Positions 47,682 through 58,800 of a stretch of DNA of 64,000 bases are shown here, one piece after another. Numbering within the stretch: position 1 is the stretch's first letter; each line of letters starts with the position of its first letter. This DNA comes from Bemisia tabaci (taxonomy: Eukaryota; Arthropoda; Insecta; Hemiptera; Aleyrodidae). The notes beneath the pieces were generated by a model, which saw only the letters and a program-made list of their open reading frames with translations, was not told where the DNA came from and searched no databases. The translations under genes and the position numbers were made by a program. The stretch is from NCBI RefSeq assembly GCF_918797505.1, contig NC_092802.1, forward strand, positions 20,357,883 to 20,421,882, written 5' to 3'.

Positions 47682-48202
47682 TAGACTACATTTTGCAATT
47701 GGGAACTATAAATTCTAGTCCGGTTTAAAAACAACGCATGTGCCATTATTTTCCCGGCACATAAGTGTTTTTCTAGAAGAGCCAGAATTGGACGTATTTC
47801 TACCAAACAGACCTATGTGGAGGTGAGAAATATGGGGTGTGCTCTAGAAAGCTGCATAAAAAGCAATGTAAAAGTGGGCGTGATTCTTTTTGAAGAATTG
47901 GAAAAGTGGGATTTTACATTCTATCAAACAGACCTATGTGCCAACTGAATGCAAGATTCATGAGCCGCGGGCATGGTAAGAGAGCGTTGTGGACAGGGCT
48001 CATGAGTTACAGCGCCCCGACGACGATCTCCCCCTCGCGCGTGCTCTCGATCATTGCCGCTGACGTCACTGGCGCTTTATTATTCTCAATCACTCTTACG
48101 GCCAGAGAACTAACGAGCACACACCATATTTCTCACCTCCACATAGGTCTGATTGGTAGAAATACGTCCAATTTATGGTTCCAAATTGCAAAATGCAGTC
48201 CA
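47682..48202. mobile_element. Foldback element (TTTTGCAATTNGGAAC), interrupted
   Basis: Ends ACTACATTTTGCAATTGGGA and AAATTGCAAAATGCAGTCC. It is split by the element at 47790-48169. Relatives are at 22473-22612, 33433-33568, 43003-43142 and 56941-57080. Confidence 0.8.
47790..48169. mobile_element. GGACGTATTTCTACCAAACA element, 380 bp
   Basis: The inverted ends continue to ACCTATGTGGAGGTGAGAAA. AATT flanks both sides (47786-47789 and 48170-48173). It sits inside a larger foldback (47682-48202). Confidence 0.85.
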
Positions 48203-48299
48203 ACTGACTGGCTGCCGAAACCTCTTCGCGTCGAATGCGTTCTCTCCTGATCAGAAGATCCTTTAAGCGCGAATCCGTCTGTTTCTTCAATTTCTTTTC

Positions 48300-48430
48300 C
48301 AGTGTTTGGCGCAGTGCGTGAGGTATTCTTCCAGTCTTGTAGGCACTCGTAAGTGTCCCGCGCCGACCGGCGACCGAATCGTGTTTAGCGCAATGCGTGA
48401 AGTATTCACGCAGTCGTGTAGGCGCTGTGA
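48300..48430. repeat. Double unit ending CAGTCGTGTAGGCGCT
   Basis: Tandem pair GCGCAGTGCGTGAGGTATTC..GTAGGCACT and GCGCAATGCGTGAAGTATTC..GTAGGCGCT, located about 85 bp beyond the gene A stop codon. Confidence 0.7.
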
Positions 48431-48514
48431 CCAGCGCAACTGAACCATTCATATTGCGCCTTTAGTTTTCTCTTTGATAATGATGCATTGACAGCAAAGT
48501 TCTCCAAGACTAGT

Positions 48515-51015
48515 TTAACTCTCTTTAGGGCGTGGCGGTCTGGGTCTGGGATGGTCGGTGAGCTTGAAGGAGTTGCCGAGGTCGTCAGTGAAGACCAGTT
48601 CTTCTGAGTATACGTCCATCTCTGGCGTGAGGAGCGTGTACAGGGGGCACGCCGCACCCATCGGCAAGTACGGAGTGTATTTTCGTCCGAAGGTTTTACC
48701 GTACGTCAGATAGTCCACCCAGTGGTGCGAGTTGCAGTTGAACACATTGAACGGAAACGTCCTCGAGTACAGCCTGTAGGCCAGCGCCGTCGCTGTAAGG
48801 CACGGATTTAACGGATTAGGAGAAACAAGCAAGAAAGCTCTATTAGACGGTATTCGATGGTGGTTTGATGTATCGTTTGGTTCAAAACAATAGAACATAA
48901 CCTCAAGCACAATTCTGCCGTGCTAAGGAGAAACGCCGTATGAGCCTTCAGGCGTTGCCAAATTTCCTCCGGCAAATCACTAATTTTCAGAAAATTTATT
49001 GAATTTTTTTCTGCCAATTTCTCAGATAATCTTGTTTTTAATTTGATCTAAAGTGTCTGAAAATTGCAAGGAAAAATATTCATAAGTTTTCTAAAAAATA
49101 AACATTTCATCCGAGGAAATTTGGCAACTCTCGAATGTTCATACGGCGTTCTTCTTTAGCACGGCAGAATTCCTCTCTTTATTGCCATTCTGTACTTATG
49201 AGTATAAACAATCTTCCACAAAAAACCCGTTCCTTCCGATTACTCAATTGACTTTGGAAGCTATGCTTTTTTGTTGAACCAATCATCGATGTCGATACTA
49301 TCTGACCTATTTGATGTATTGAATACGATCCTTAAGTTCGTATTAGGTCAGCTCTCGGCTGATTTCTATTTGAGCATCGTTAAACTGGTGTGCGTTTGAC
49401 CGCATTGCCACTAATACACTGAACTTCCAGAGGCAAGTTGAAATAAAAAAGGTCGCAAACCGAGACACGTGGTTGCGGACTTACACCGTCGGTATGTGCT
49501 CGGTACTTGCAGAGTGACAAACAAGACTGTATCCTTGTCTTCAATAGAGGAGGAAAGAGAAGAGGAAGAAGAAGAAGAAGGAGAAAAAGAAGAAGGAGAA
49601 GAGGAAGAGGATGAGGGTGAGGAAAGAGTGGAAGGAGAGAAAGGAGATGAAGGAGAAGGAGAGGGAGGAGAGGAAGTAGGAAGAGGAGGAAAGAAGAAGA
49701 AAGAGGAAGGAGAAGAAGAGGAAGGAGACAGAGAAAAGGAAGGGAAAAAGAAGAGGAAGAAGGAGAAGAAGGAGAAGGAGAAGAGAGGGAGGAGAAGAAG
49801 TGAAGGAGAAGAGGAAGAGAGGGAGAAGAGGAAGAAGGAGAAGAGGAAGAAAAGGAAGACGAAGGACAAGAGGAGGAAAAGGAGAGAAATAAAATGAAGA
49901 ATAGGATGAGTCAGGAGGAATTGAGGAAGAAGAGGAGGAGAACATTTTTAATAAATTCTCATCGATAGGAACTTACTTTTCTCAACTCCAAGAAGGCCCT
50001 TCTTAGGGTCCGGCTTGACGACCGCGACCTCAAGCTGCTGCTCAGTGTGGGGCCAGCCGTCCTGCTGCCAGTGGAAGATCGTCGGCTCGACCTCGAAATA
50101 CCTCTTCCTGAAATCAGGGATGATCTTGAGGAGCCGCTGATCGTCCAGCGCCAGGTACACGTAGTACGGCCTCCAGAGCTTGTCCGTGTTCAGCCACGAC
50201 CTCAGCCTCTTCCTGTTGAACGGCCCCAACGACGACATCGCCGAGACGTAGATGTGGTCGCCCGCCTCGAACTTCAAATTACCCATCTTCCCCGTCGGTG
50301 TGAGAGTCGTCCAGTACGTCGAGTAGGGCTGCGGGATGTTCGGGGTCTTCTTCCGCCGCGATCTCCGCGGAGGGGAGCTCCCTGAACTGCTCGAGGAGCT
50401 CCCTGAACTGCTCGAGGAGCTAGACGAAGACGAGCTCCTGGAGGTCGATGAACCCGACGAGGCGCTGCTGAAAGAGTGGGCGAAGGACGCTACATGCATG
50501 GTGGGCGACGCGTTATCGGCCAAGGTTCTCTTTCGCGGTCTACGTGGTGATGAGTCTCTGGGCGCGTCACCGGGCAAAGGTTTCGAAGGAGACCTTCTTT
50601 CCGGCGAAGGTTTCTTCGGAGACCTCTTTGAAGATCTTTCTTTGGGCGTGTAATCGGAGTCTAGTGAATTTTGCGGTGCGAAGAGATGAGCCGGGGTGGA
50701 TCTCGTTGAGCTGCCCGGCGAGGGCAGGGGTAAAAAGCCCTCGGAGGAATACGAGGAGTGTGAGGAGGTGGGAGAGTATGATTGCGAGAAAGGTGGGATA
50801 TCCGAGGAGTGTGAGGAGGTAGGAGAGTATGATTGCGAGAAAGGTGGGATATCCGAGGAGTGTGAGGAGGTAGGAGAGTATGGTGGCGAGAAAGGTGGGA
50901 TTATCTCCGGTGTTGAGGTGGGTGATCTGCCGAGCCATCGGGAGAAGAAGTGCATGGAGACGATGGGTGCGGCGAGCGAGGAGAGCACGAGAAAGAGCGC
51001 TGGCCGGATGAACAT
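48515..51015 (-). CDS. Secreted LRAT/HRASLS-like protein, predicted pseudoenzyme (gene A, two exons)
   Basis: Exon 1 is 49977-51015 and exon 2 is 48515-48792. Exon 1 ends GAGAAAA before a GTAAGT donor; exon 2 follows CCTTACAG. The intron is phase 1 and the joined frame gives 438 aa. Residues 1-20 form a signal peptide (hydrophobic core, APIVS end). Residues 35-90 hold three copies of a 17-residue PPFSxxYSPTSSHSSDI unit. Residues 100-225 are Ser/Pro/Arg-rich with a poly-Ser run near 193-211. The folded part starts near 245: GDHIYV (252-257), then RPYYVYLAL (282-290), and in exon 2 a block ending HHWVDYLTYGKTFG (369-382). In LRAT/HRASLS proteins the catalytic columns are His, His, Cys; here they are Tyr285, Lys297 and Ser368. 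Gene B shares GKTFG, CPLY and a C-terminal F-x-D motif. The family assignment rests on motifs only. The protein is likely secreted and non-catalytic. Confidence 0.75.
48911..49171. mobile_element. Foldback element (AATTCTGCCGTGCTAAGG) in the gene A intron
   Basis: AATTCTGCCGTGCTAAGG and TTAGCACGGCAGAATT ends. It starts about 120 bp upstream of the exon 2 acceptor on the plus-strand scale. Confidence 0.85.
49548..49942 (+). repeat. Polypurine (GGA/GAA) tract in the gene A intron
   Basis: About 395 bp is almost pure purine on the plus strand (GAAGAAGGAGAA-type), hence polypyrimidine on the transcribed gene A strand. It begins about 35 bp inside the gene A donor site. The long Glu/Lys-rich (plus) and Ser/Phe/Leu-rich (minus) open frames here are composition artefacts. 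In the pre-mRNA it would be an unusually long pyrimidine run far from the acceptor. Confidence 0.9.
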
Positions 51016-51592
51016 GATGATCCCTGTTAGTTGGCGATGTTGTAGTGGTATTTTGAAGATGTTCTCGACATGATAAAGATGTTCTCTATGGCAATATTCT
51101 TGTCAAATGTTCGAAATATTTCATAACATTTCCGAGGTGAAATAGTTTTACAAGAATGTTTGAAGAATATGCTGGAGGAAAGAGGCTGGATTCAGCAGGA
51201 ACAGAATTATTTCTGGGATTAGAATTTCTGGGACTTATTTCAGGAACAGGGTATTTCTTAATTTGCAGCCAAGGAAATGTTGCCCTGAAAAAAAAAATAA
51301 AAAAAAACGCTTATAATTCGTCGTATTCAGCACGAAGGAACGTCACTCTATTCCAATGTTGCCAAATTGACTCAAAAATTAATTTATTTTACAAAAATGT
51401 ACGTAAGCAATTTTCATCCAAAATTGGTCTGTTTTTTGCTTGGAAACTAGAGAAAAATCAGGGAAATTTTCAGTCAGAGATGCCCAAGATTCTCTTGATT
51501 AATAGGCAATTTGCGAGGGGAAATTTGGCAACATTGAAATGGAGTTACTTTCTTTCGTCCAGGAGACGACGATTGTATCAATAAGAAACCAC

Positions 51593-51855
51593 GGAGATAA
51601 AAACTTCGTGCATGGGACCCGAAGTTGAGGTCATATGGATCTCTAAAGTTTTCGGATCACGCATCTGAAGCTCTCGGTATGTACCGGAGTACTTCAGATG
51701 TGTGACCTGAGCCCTTCGGTATATACCGAAGTACTTCAGAAGTCTAACCCGAACTTCGGCAGTTGGACTTCAAATTTTCGGATGCGTGATCCGAAAACTT
51801 CAGAGATCCATATGACCTCAACTTCGGGCCCTATGCACGAAGTTTTTTTCTCCGT
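51593..51855. mobile_element. Foldback element (ACGGAGATAAAAACTTCGTG)
   Basis: Long arms: ACGGAGATAAAAACTTCGTG..GAGGTCATATGGATCTC and the inverse ending CACGAAGTTTTTTTCTCCGT. The centre is built from smaller CTTCGGTATATACCGAAG palindromes. It is a single copy here. Confidence 0.85.
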
Positions 51856-52240
51856 GTACACTGATAACAATATTTGTGTTCTTGAGTTACTTTTGGTAAT
51901 ATAAGAAGTGAAACACAAACAAGTGATTTTGGTATCGTTTGCGGAGAATTTAGCGCAGGAAACAGTAAAGGAACTGGAAAAACGTACTCCTCCGATTGCG
52001 ACGTTGGTATTTACCACTCGTTTTTATATTAAATTCCTCCAAGAAAACTAGCAGGCATTTTCTCTTGAAATTCTCAACCAAAAGTTAGGGTTATTTTGTG
52101 TTTTACTTCTCGTATCAACCAAACTGTGAAAAGTCGTAATAAAATGACGTGAACTGGGGTCATGTTTTGTTCGACGAGTATTCCAATCCCGGTATACGCC
52201 GAGATCTGGTTACCTTTTCGATAAATGTTCGATCCAAAAT

Positions 52241-52752
52241 GAATCGGTGAGAACGAAAACACACCAACTCGGAAAAATGAACAGAACCAAGACACACACG
52301 AAACCGAACAGTAAATGAAAAAATTAGTCTAAGAAAGTGATTTTTGGTGTCGAAATCCAAGCACTTAAGGGCATTTTAAAGGTCCAAGTTGGAACATATC
52401 GACGGTGAAACTACCAAACCACGTATCTCGGTTTGCGACGTCGCAGACTTCCTGTCATACTTCATTTTTTAAATGAAAAACTACTTAACGTCCAGTCTTG
52501 AAAATTTCTGTGATTTTTCCTCTTCGTGCGGAGAAAATTCTGTGAAAATTTCAAGGAATGATATTGATTTGGTCTACTTCAAAAAAATAAAATGCGAGCG
52601 TAGATTTTTAAACACCGCAAACGAGATACGTGGTTTGGTAGTTTCACCGTCGATATGCACCTACTTCAATGACTTTTATAAATATTGACCGTCTCTTATG
52701 AAAATTGAGCAATTTCGAGTTACCGAGTTGGTGTGTTTTCGAACGCACTAAT
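52241..52752. mobile_element. Foldback element (CGAAAACACACCAACTCGG), middle level of a triple nest
   Basis: It is inserted in the element at 52132-52947 and interrupted by the element at 52396-52656. Ends ACGAAAACACACCAACTCGG and CCGAGTTGGTGTGTTTTCGA. Confidence 0.82.
52396..52656. mobile_element. Foldback element (ATATCGACGGTGAAACTACC), inner level
   Basis: ATATCGACGGTGAAACTACC and GGTAGTTTCACCGTCGATAT are perfect inverted ends; ACGTATCTCGG lies inside. Relatives are at 52966-53226 and 45203-45440, and a fragment is at 49445-49495. Confidence 0.85.
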
Positions 52753-52965
52753 GCAAATGCGATGCAAAATACATAATAATTGATAACCTCCTTGTTTACA
52801 TCGGATGTCCTATCGCCGGCCGGGTACCCGCTTATCGAAAACAATCGATTGTGTATCGAAATGATGAGCCGGCGCCGCTCGGTGACTGGAAAATGCTTAA
52901 AAATGGCGCCAGCTCCTCCATTCCTATCATGACTCGATGTGCTCTAGGTATGATGAGAGAAGATT

Positions 52966-53226
52966 GATATCGACGGGGTAAGTCAGCAACCAAGTACTTC
53001 GGTTTGTGAGGTTGCAGACTTCCCGTTTTCGTTCATTTTTTAAATGGAAAACTGCGCAACGGCAATTCTTGAAAACAGCCGTTTTTCCTCTCTGTTCCAA
53101 GAAAATCCTTCGTGAACTTCAAGGAATGGTGTCGATTTGTTCTTCCTTGAAAAAATAAACTAGGAAAGGAGATTTTCAAACACCGCAAACAAAATACGTG
53201 GTTGCGGACTCACACCGTCAATATAA
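52966..53226. mobile_element. Foldback element (GATATCGACGG family), diverged
   Basis: GATATCGACGGGGTAAGTCA on the left and ACTCACACCGTCAATAT on the right, with AACACCGCAAACAAAATACG near the right end. Confidence 0.7.
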
Positions 53227-53282
53227 TGGACAGAGCGCGGATTATACCGAGCAAATATCTCCTTGATTCAAGGGAAGGCATT

Positions 53283-53792
53283 AATGGAGATGTTGCATAT
53301 GTGAGGAATTTGCGATTTGACTATGGGTTCTTACGTAAAAGTTCGCGAGAAACACGATGGTGCCACTGGTTTTCTCTGAAATTAACTCTCAAGCTCAAAA
53401 AAAGCTCTCAAGTTGAGGCCAAAATGGAGGGGATATCACGCGCTATCCTGCGAGTCCACCTCTACATCAAAACAAACTCTCCAAGCAAAGATAGGGATCA
53501 AATACATTTACAGGTCTGCCACTTTATTTTGGGACTCTAAAACTGAAATCACAGCAACCCTGTCAATGTATATATGCTCCCTATCTTTGCAGGGAGAGTT
53601 TGTCTTGATGTAGAGGGGGACTCTCAGGATAGCGTGGATTATCCCCTCCATTACGCCCTCAACTTGAGAACTTTTTTTGAGCTTGGGAGTTGATTTCAGA
53701 GAAAACCAGTAGCACCGTCGTGTTTCTCGCGAACTTTTACGTAAGAATCAATAGTCAAATCGCAAATTCCTCACACATGCAACATCTCCATT
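53283..53792. mobile_element. Long foldback element (AATGGAGATGTTGCATGTG)
   Basis: Full copy, AATGGAGATGTTGCATATG to CATGCAACATCTCCATT. It begins about 60 bp after the 52966-53226 element. Confidence 0.9.
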
Positions 53793-54562
53793 GCTTCAGG
53801 AGGATATTTTCTTTACGGTACACTAATCAAGTCACTTTTTTCAAATGTGTTTTGAACACCTTTCCGATGAATTCAACGCACAAAACTGTTGATGTAAATA
53901 ATATTTGGTCGTTCTTTTGTCGAAGCGGGCCTAAGAGAGGGCGAAGCGCCCTCTCGGGGTTGGGCCGCCTAGCGGCCAGGGGGACACTCCCTAATATAAA
54001 TATATATTCGAAGCAATACTAAACCGTTTGGAAATAATTTAAATACCGTCCTTGACACTACCGAATTTTCTTTGAAAGAAATTGAGCTAAGTGAAATTCG
54101 GATGAGAAAGTACATACCTTAAATTCGCACGATGTCTAGTGGTTCATGGCTGGAGCATCGCGTGGTTGTGTTCAAAACTCATTAAAAAAATGATTACTTC
54201 ACCGGGAGAACTTTTGCATGGACAAAAAAGCACTCTAGACAACAAAAAATAAGGTTGTTGACGCACAAAAGCATACTGACATTTTTAGGTATGGATTTCC
54301 TTGGAAATGGTGTGATTTACAGGGATAAAATGCTTATTTTAAAATTATGTTAAGTATTAGGTGAGGCAAAAGAAACGGACGTTACGGCTCAATGCGATAC
54401 GTTCATTTCCGAATTCTGCAAAAATGTTACCAGTATACGGCACTGACGTCAGTGCGTCACGGCGTGAACGAATCGAAAGCTGCCACCGCAATTTTTTCCT
54501 GTGGAAATTTTTCGAAGCTCGGATGTAAATACAGCGCTTTTCCAAGGCACAAAAAAACCGTA

Positions 54563-55592
54563 CACTGAAAAAAATGAGTTAGCGTCAGATGACTAAAAAT
54601 GGTTTCTATACACTAACTCAAATTGTGTGATTTGGACACACATGATTTTTGGTTTCTGTACACTAACCACTATTAGTGCTGGAAACTAATTCCGCTACTC
54701 TAATTCGCATTCGGTAGGGTTGGGTCAACCTAACCTCAAAACTGAGAAAGGAGAAAACGGCTTAGTGAATGATAACTGGACAATACTTTCAGGAAAAGAA
54801 GATTTCTTAAAAGATGAGAGGTAAAAATCAACTGACCGGTTCCAAATGAACGACAGAGGAAAGGAATATCCCATAGGTATGTGCAAGTAGACAGAATTAT
54901 CCTTTAGAGAGACACACACTCACACATGAAACGGTAGCGAATGTTCACACTGAATAAACATATCTCGTCCAAACACTTGAGATATTCTTTTGAAATTACG
55001 GGAGAACACGAACTATAGAAGTAAGCAGTAAGTTCACAGATTTTCGTAAAATATAAACTGAACGCGGAACGCTTTAATCGCAATTTAATACAGAAGATTG
55101 ACGACTCAAACGAATATCATGCTTGTTTACGTTTTGAATCGAACAGACGATTTCTAACCTTAACAGGTTTAATTATGTTGCTTTCGAACGTTTTCAAGAA
55201 AGAGAGGACACTATAAATCATACCGGGAGTATTTACATTGTCGAAACGAGCCCGAAATTTCACATTTTAATTGATTTTCACGAGCTGACGCGATTGAGGC
55301 TGTTGTACCGACGCCACTTTTTCGAAACTAAATAAATGTAACGGACAATGTGGCAGTTAGTGTTGAGGGCGAATTAGTTTGACCCGAAGGTGAATTCGTC
55401 TTACCACAGCGCTAATTTTACAGCTAGTGCTGTTTTCCAATTCTGGTTCGCGCTCTAGTAAAGTCAAGTCAGCGTATGAAGCGAATTGATTGGTGCTTCA
55501 GTACAATAAATTAGTTCTGAAGCCTAATTTTGATTCTACTTGGCGAGAACTTACCAAATTAGTTCTCAACGCTAACTACTTTTTTTTCAGTG
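54563..55592. mobile_element. TA-flanked element with CACTGAAAAAAA ends, about 1 kb
   Basis: TACACTGAAAAAAATGAG and the inverse of CTACTTTTTTTTCAGTGTA bound a 1030-bp unit with GTTAGCG next to both ends. TA flanks both sides. No transposase frame is visible, so it is non-autonomous. Confidence 0.75.
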
Positions 55593-55638
55593 TAAAGTTC
55601 TTCTTGACAAAAAGAGAGCTATCAGTTCAACCTCACAT

Positions 55639-55897
55639 GGATTTCATTTTGCAAAAAGGAACCAGAGCATTCCAATGTTGCTAGAATTGTGCAACTTGCA
55701 TCATCTGCAATAAAATTACTGAAATAATGCAAAAAATTAAATTTACAAAGGTAATTTGCGTCTTGAATTTATAGTTTATTGGGAGTAAAGATGAAACTTG
55801 TTTAGATGATCAGTTTATACTTGCGAGGTAAAAAAAAGTTGCACAATCTTAGCGACATTGAATAATGCTCTTGGTTCCTTTTTGCAAAATGCAATCC
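55639..55897. mobile_element. Foldback element (TTTTGCAAAAAGGAACCAG)
   Basis: GGATTTCATTTTGCAAAAAG and CTTTTTGCAAAATGCAATCC ends, with the GTTGCTAGAATTGTGCAACT block shared with 43267-43521. Confidence 0.85.
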
Positions 55898-58800
55898 AGA
55901 TGATTGTCATTTATTTGGGCTTTGTTTCCCAAGAAATATTCTGGAGTTTTACACTGGATCACTCATATTAGTGGATGATCTTTTATACGTTTAAAGCAAA
56001 CTGGTGAAAGCTGTGTGATTATGTGTTCCGTTCAAATGCAATGCGCGTCCGAAATAATTGCGCAACATGGCTATAAGAGCTGTATTCTTGGTCGCTCCTG
56101 AAATACCTCGTTTCCTTAGAAGGCCGCGTGTGGTTGAATTATGATTAAAGGGGGTTTAAGAGATTCTAGCACAAAAAATCATGGAAAAGTATGAAAAATC
56201 TCAAGTATATGAGTGTAACTTCGGAAACAAACTTTTACGAGGAGTTTCAACGGTTAGTCACGAAAAAAAATTAATAGTATAGAAGAGAAAACTTTGGGGA
56301 TTTTCAAAATTTTAAAGCTGGTTTGTGCCTGCATAACAATTTTAACATATCTCAAATAGGAGGGTTTAAATTTGGAAGAAACTCTTAGGAGAAGTTTTCA
56401 TGGACTCTGCAAAAATGAAAAGTACAAACGAGAAAACTTCGAGGACTAAACATTTCAAAGCGGGTATGTGCCTGCCTTCAACTTTGTAAACATACGAGGG
56501 TTTTTTCCGTATTTCATTAATTTTTGCGGTGAAAAATCATTAATCCATGCTTAGGCTCTATTACCAAATCAAGAAATTTAATTTTGCACTGGATTTTCAA
56601 AATTTCGCATGTTATGAGTCTGCTCATATATTAAGGATCGTCGTGAACCTCCTCTTAGTACAATAAGCTTATGGGAGATACCTCCTGAGGAGATAAGCTA
56701 TTGAGACGACGAGTACAACGAATATGGACGTAAATTGTTGAATTCGATGCAAAGAAAATGCCCCTTTGCACAAAACCGATACGGTTACGGATTAAATGTC
56801 ACGCCTTTGAGAAACATTTTGAAGGGATATTTGAACATTGTTTTCAAAGGGGGACATCAGAATCCTAGGTAGGAGTTGTTGCACCGATGATAACGGCAAT
56901 GGAAAGTCTTTAAATCGCTATACCGTCTATATATATAAATGGACTGCATTTTGCAATTTGGAACTATATATTCTGGCTCATCTGAAAAAAACACTTATGT
57001 GCATATAGGAAAACTAAAGGCACATACGTTGTTTCTAAACCGGGCTAGGATTTAAAGTTACAAATTGCAAAATGTAGTCCAAATAAGGAACATATGATCG
57101 TCTTACCGTGTCAAAAATGCAGATATCACGTTGAAAATTCCGTTGCTTGTACCACGGTCCTATCTGTTTTAATCACGAAATTGGACTTAAAAGTCTAGGC
57201 CTTCTTATCCTTTTGTCCTAGTGAAATTGGTGATAAATTAAGGGGGAAAATCGAAGAAAAACTAGCCAACTTTTACTTAGAGCACACTAATTCAACAAAA
57301 TGCTGCTCTCAAGCTCACGGTTTTACTAGATTTTGAAAGTTCACTTCGAAACACACCAAAACACATTAGTCTATGACGTTTTTGCGCTGTTAATTTAGAG
57401 TGAGATTTTTTTTTTAGCGGAGAGGAAAATGTGGGTGCTCAGGAATTTCGACTTACGTATGAAGCAGGACTGATTTACTTCTCGCGTTCGTACGAGAGAA
57501 ACAACGTATGAAAGAGATGATGCTGCTGTGAAATGTTTTTTTTTTTTCAGTCCCGCCACCACCACAAACGTGACAGAACGAACACCGAAGATAAAAAGCC
57601 GAAATCATTTAGTCTCCGTTGTCAAATTTCAAGCGACCTATCCAAATTTTATCCCAGTGGGGTTTGGTGAGAAAAAAAGTCAACTTTCTCGTGAAATTTA
57701 GCAATCTCGAAGTACCTTCTAGACACAATAGCCGCGGGACGTCTTTATTCCTTTTTCTGGAACTGCTTTTGCTCTGTCGACCTTGTCTGAAGTAGTGAGT
57801 AAAGAGGTTCCTAGAACCCACGGTGTAGAAGCTTTCAGAACTTTTCCATGCATTAATGAGATTTTAGGGAGGGTAAGCCTATCATCAAAATTCATTCCTC
57901 TTTGTCAAAATTTCACATAGTTCATGAGAGGCGCATAAAAAATTTGCAAATTTTACTCGCGGGTGAGAGATCATCGTTTAGTACAATTGTACTTGCATCT
58001 GTTTAAATTACCCACCTGCCGACATACCAAAAGCTAATTGACTCAAGTTATTCACAGAATTAATTTTAATGTGCTTGAAGACTAAATGAATGCAGTAGGC
58101 CTAAGATAGCATGACTGCTCACGATGCGTCCTTGATTTTCAATTAACACACAGAGAGAAAAATTGTCACCAAAGTTTGGTCAAAATGAGAGAAAGGACCG
58201 GCAAGTAATCCAACCTTCAGTTGAGTCTAGGGCAATAGTAAAATCCACACTAAAGGGCAGTCTGAGTTTCCCTTCTTACATTAACCGAAAGTAACTCGAG
58301 AGCAAAAATATTTTTCTCATACAGCATACCACCTTCAAACTCTCATAGATTTTTTCCCCTAATTTCGAAAGGTTTACTTACATAACACAAGTCAGAATGT
58401 TGGTTAGCTATTTGTAGAAAAGATAGCACGTGAAAGACAATTAGACAACGTCTGATTGAAGATAATTTTGGCTGCAGGCTCCATTTCGTTCGACAATGTT
58501 AGGTGTGTCATGTAACAACTGAAGCAGGAATTATAAAGAGGGGAAATGGAAAACAGGGTTCCTACCATTCCTACTTGTTTTTTACTGTCGCGTTTAAAAT
58601 TAAAAAATGTTTCCGAAAAAGGTGACTTTTTATCACGCTCCTTCGTGCCAATATCCAAAATCGGCCGAAAATATACGAGTCAGTTGTTTTCAAAACGGAA
58701 CACGTCCATCCTTGCATGAGCCTTAGCTTGCATAAAAGGGCATGGAACTAAGACTCATCGAAGACTGGACCTGTTCTCTTTCGAAAACACCCGATACATA

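Larger units (their letters stand above)
48793..49976 (-). other. Intron of gene A
   Basis: This 1184-bp phase-1 intron has a GTAAGT donor and a TTACAG acceptor. It contains a foldback element (48911-49171), the end of another foldback family (about 49445-49495) and a long polypurine tract (49548-49942). Its codon position (after Glu-Lys) matches the gene B intron, which supports common descent of the two genes. Confidence 0.7.
52132..52947. mobile_element. Foldback element of the same family, outer level of a triple nest
   Basis: The left part (TCGTAATAAAATGACGTG to TCGATCCAAAATG) and right part (TTTACATCGGATGTCC to ATGACTCGATGTGCTCTAG) match 20041-20479. They are separated by the insertion at 52241-52752. 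Confidence 0.75.

Noticed and set aside
49411..49945. Long open frames with Glu/Lys-rich (plus) or Ser/Phe/Leu-rich (minus) products
   Set aside because: They are translations of the polypurine tract, lie in the gene A intron and have no domain.
50047..51073. Several plus-strand frames of 92-125 residues
   Set aside because: They are antisense shadows of gene A exon 1.
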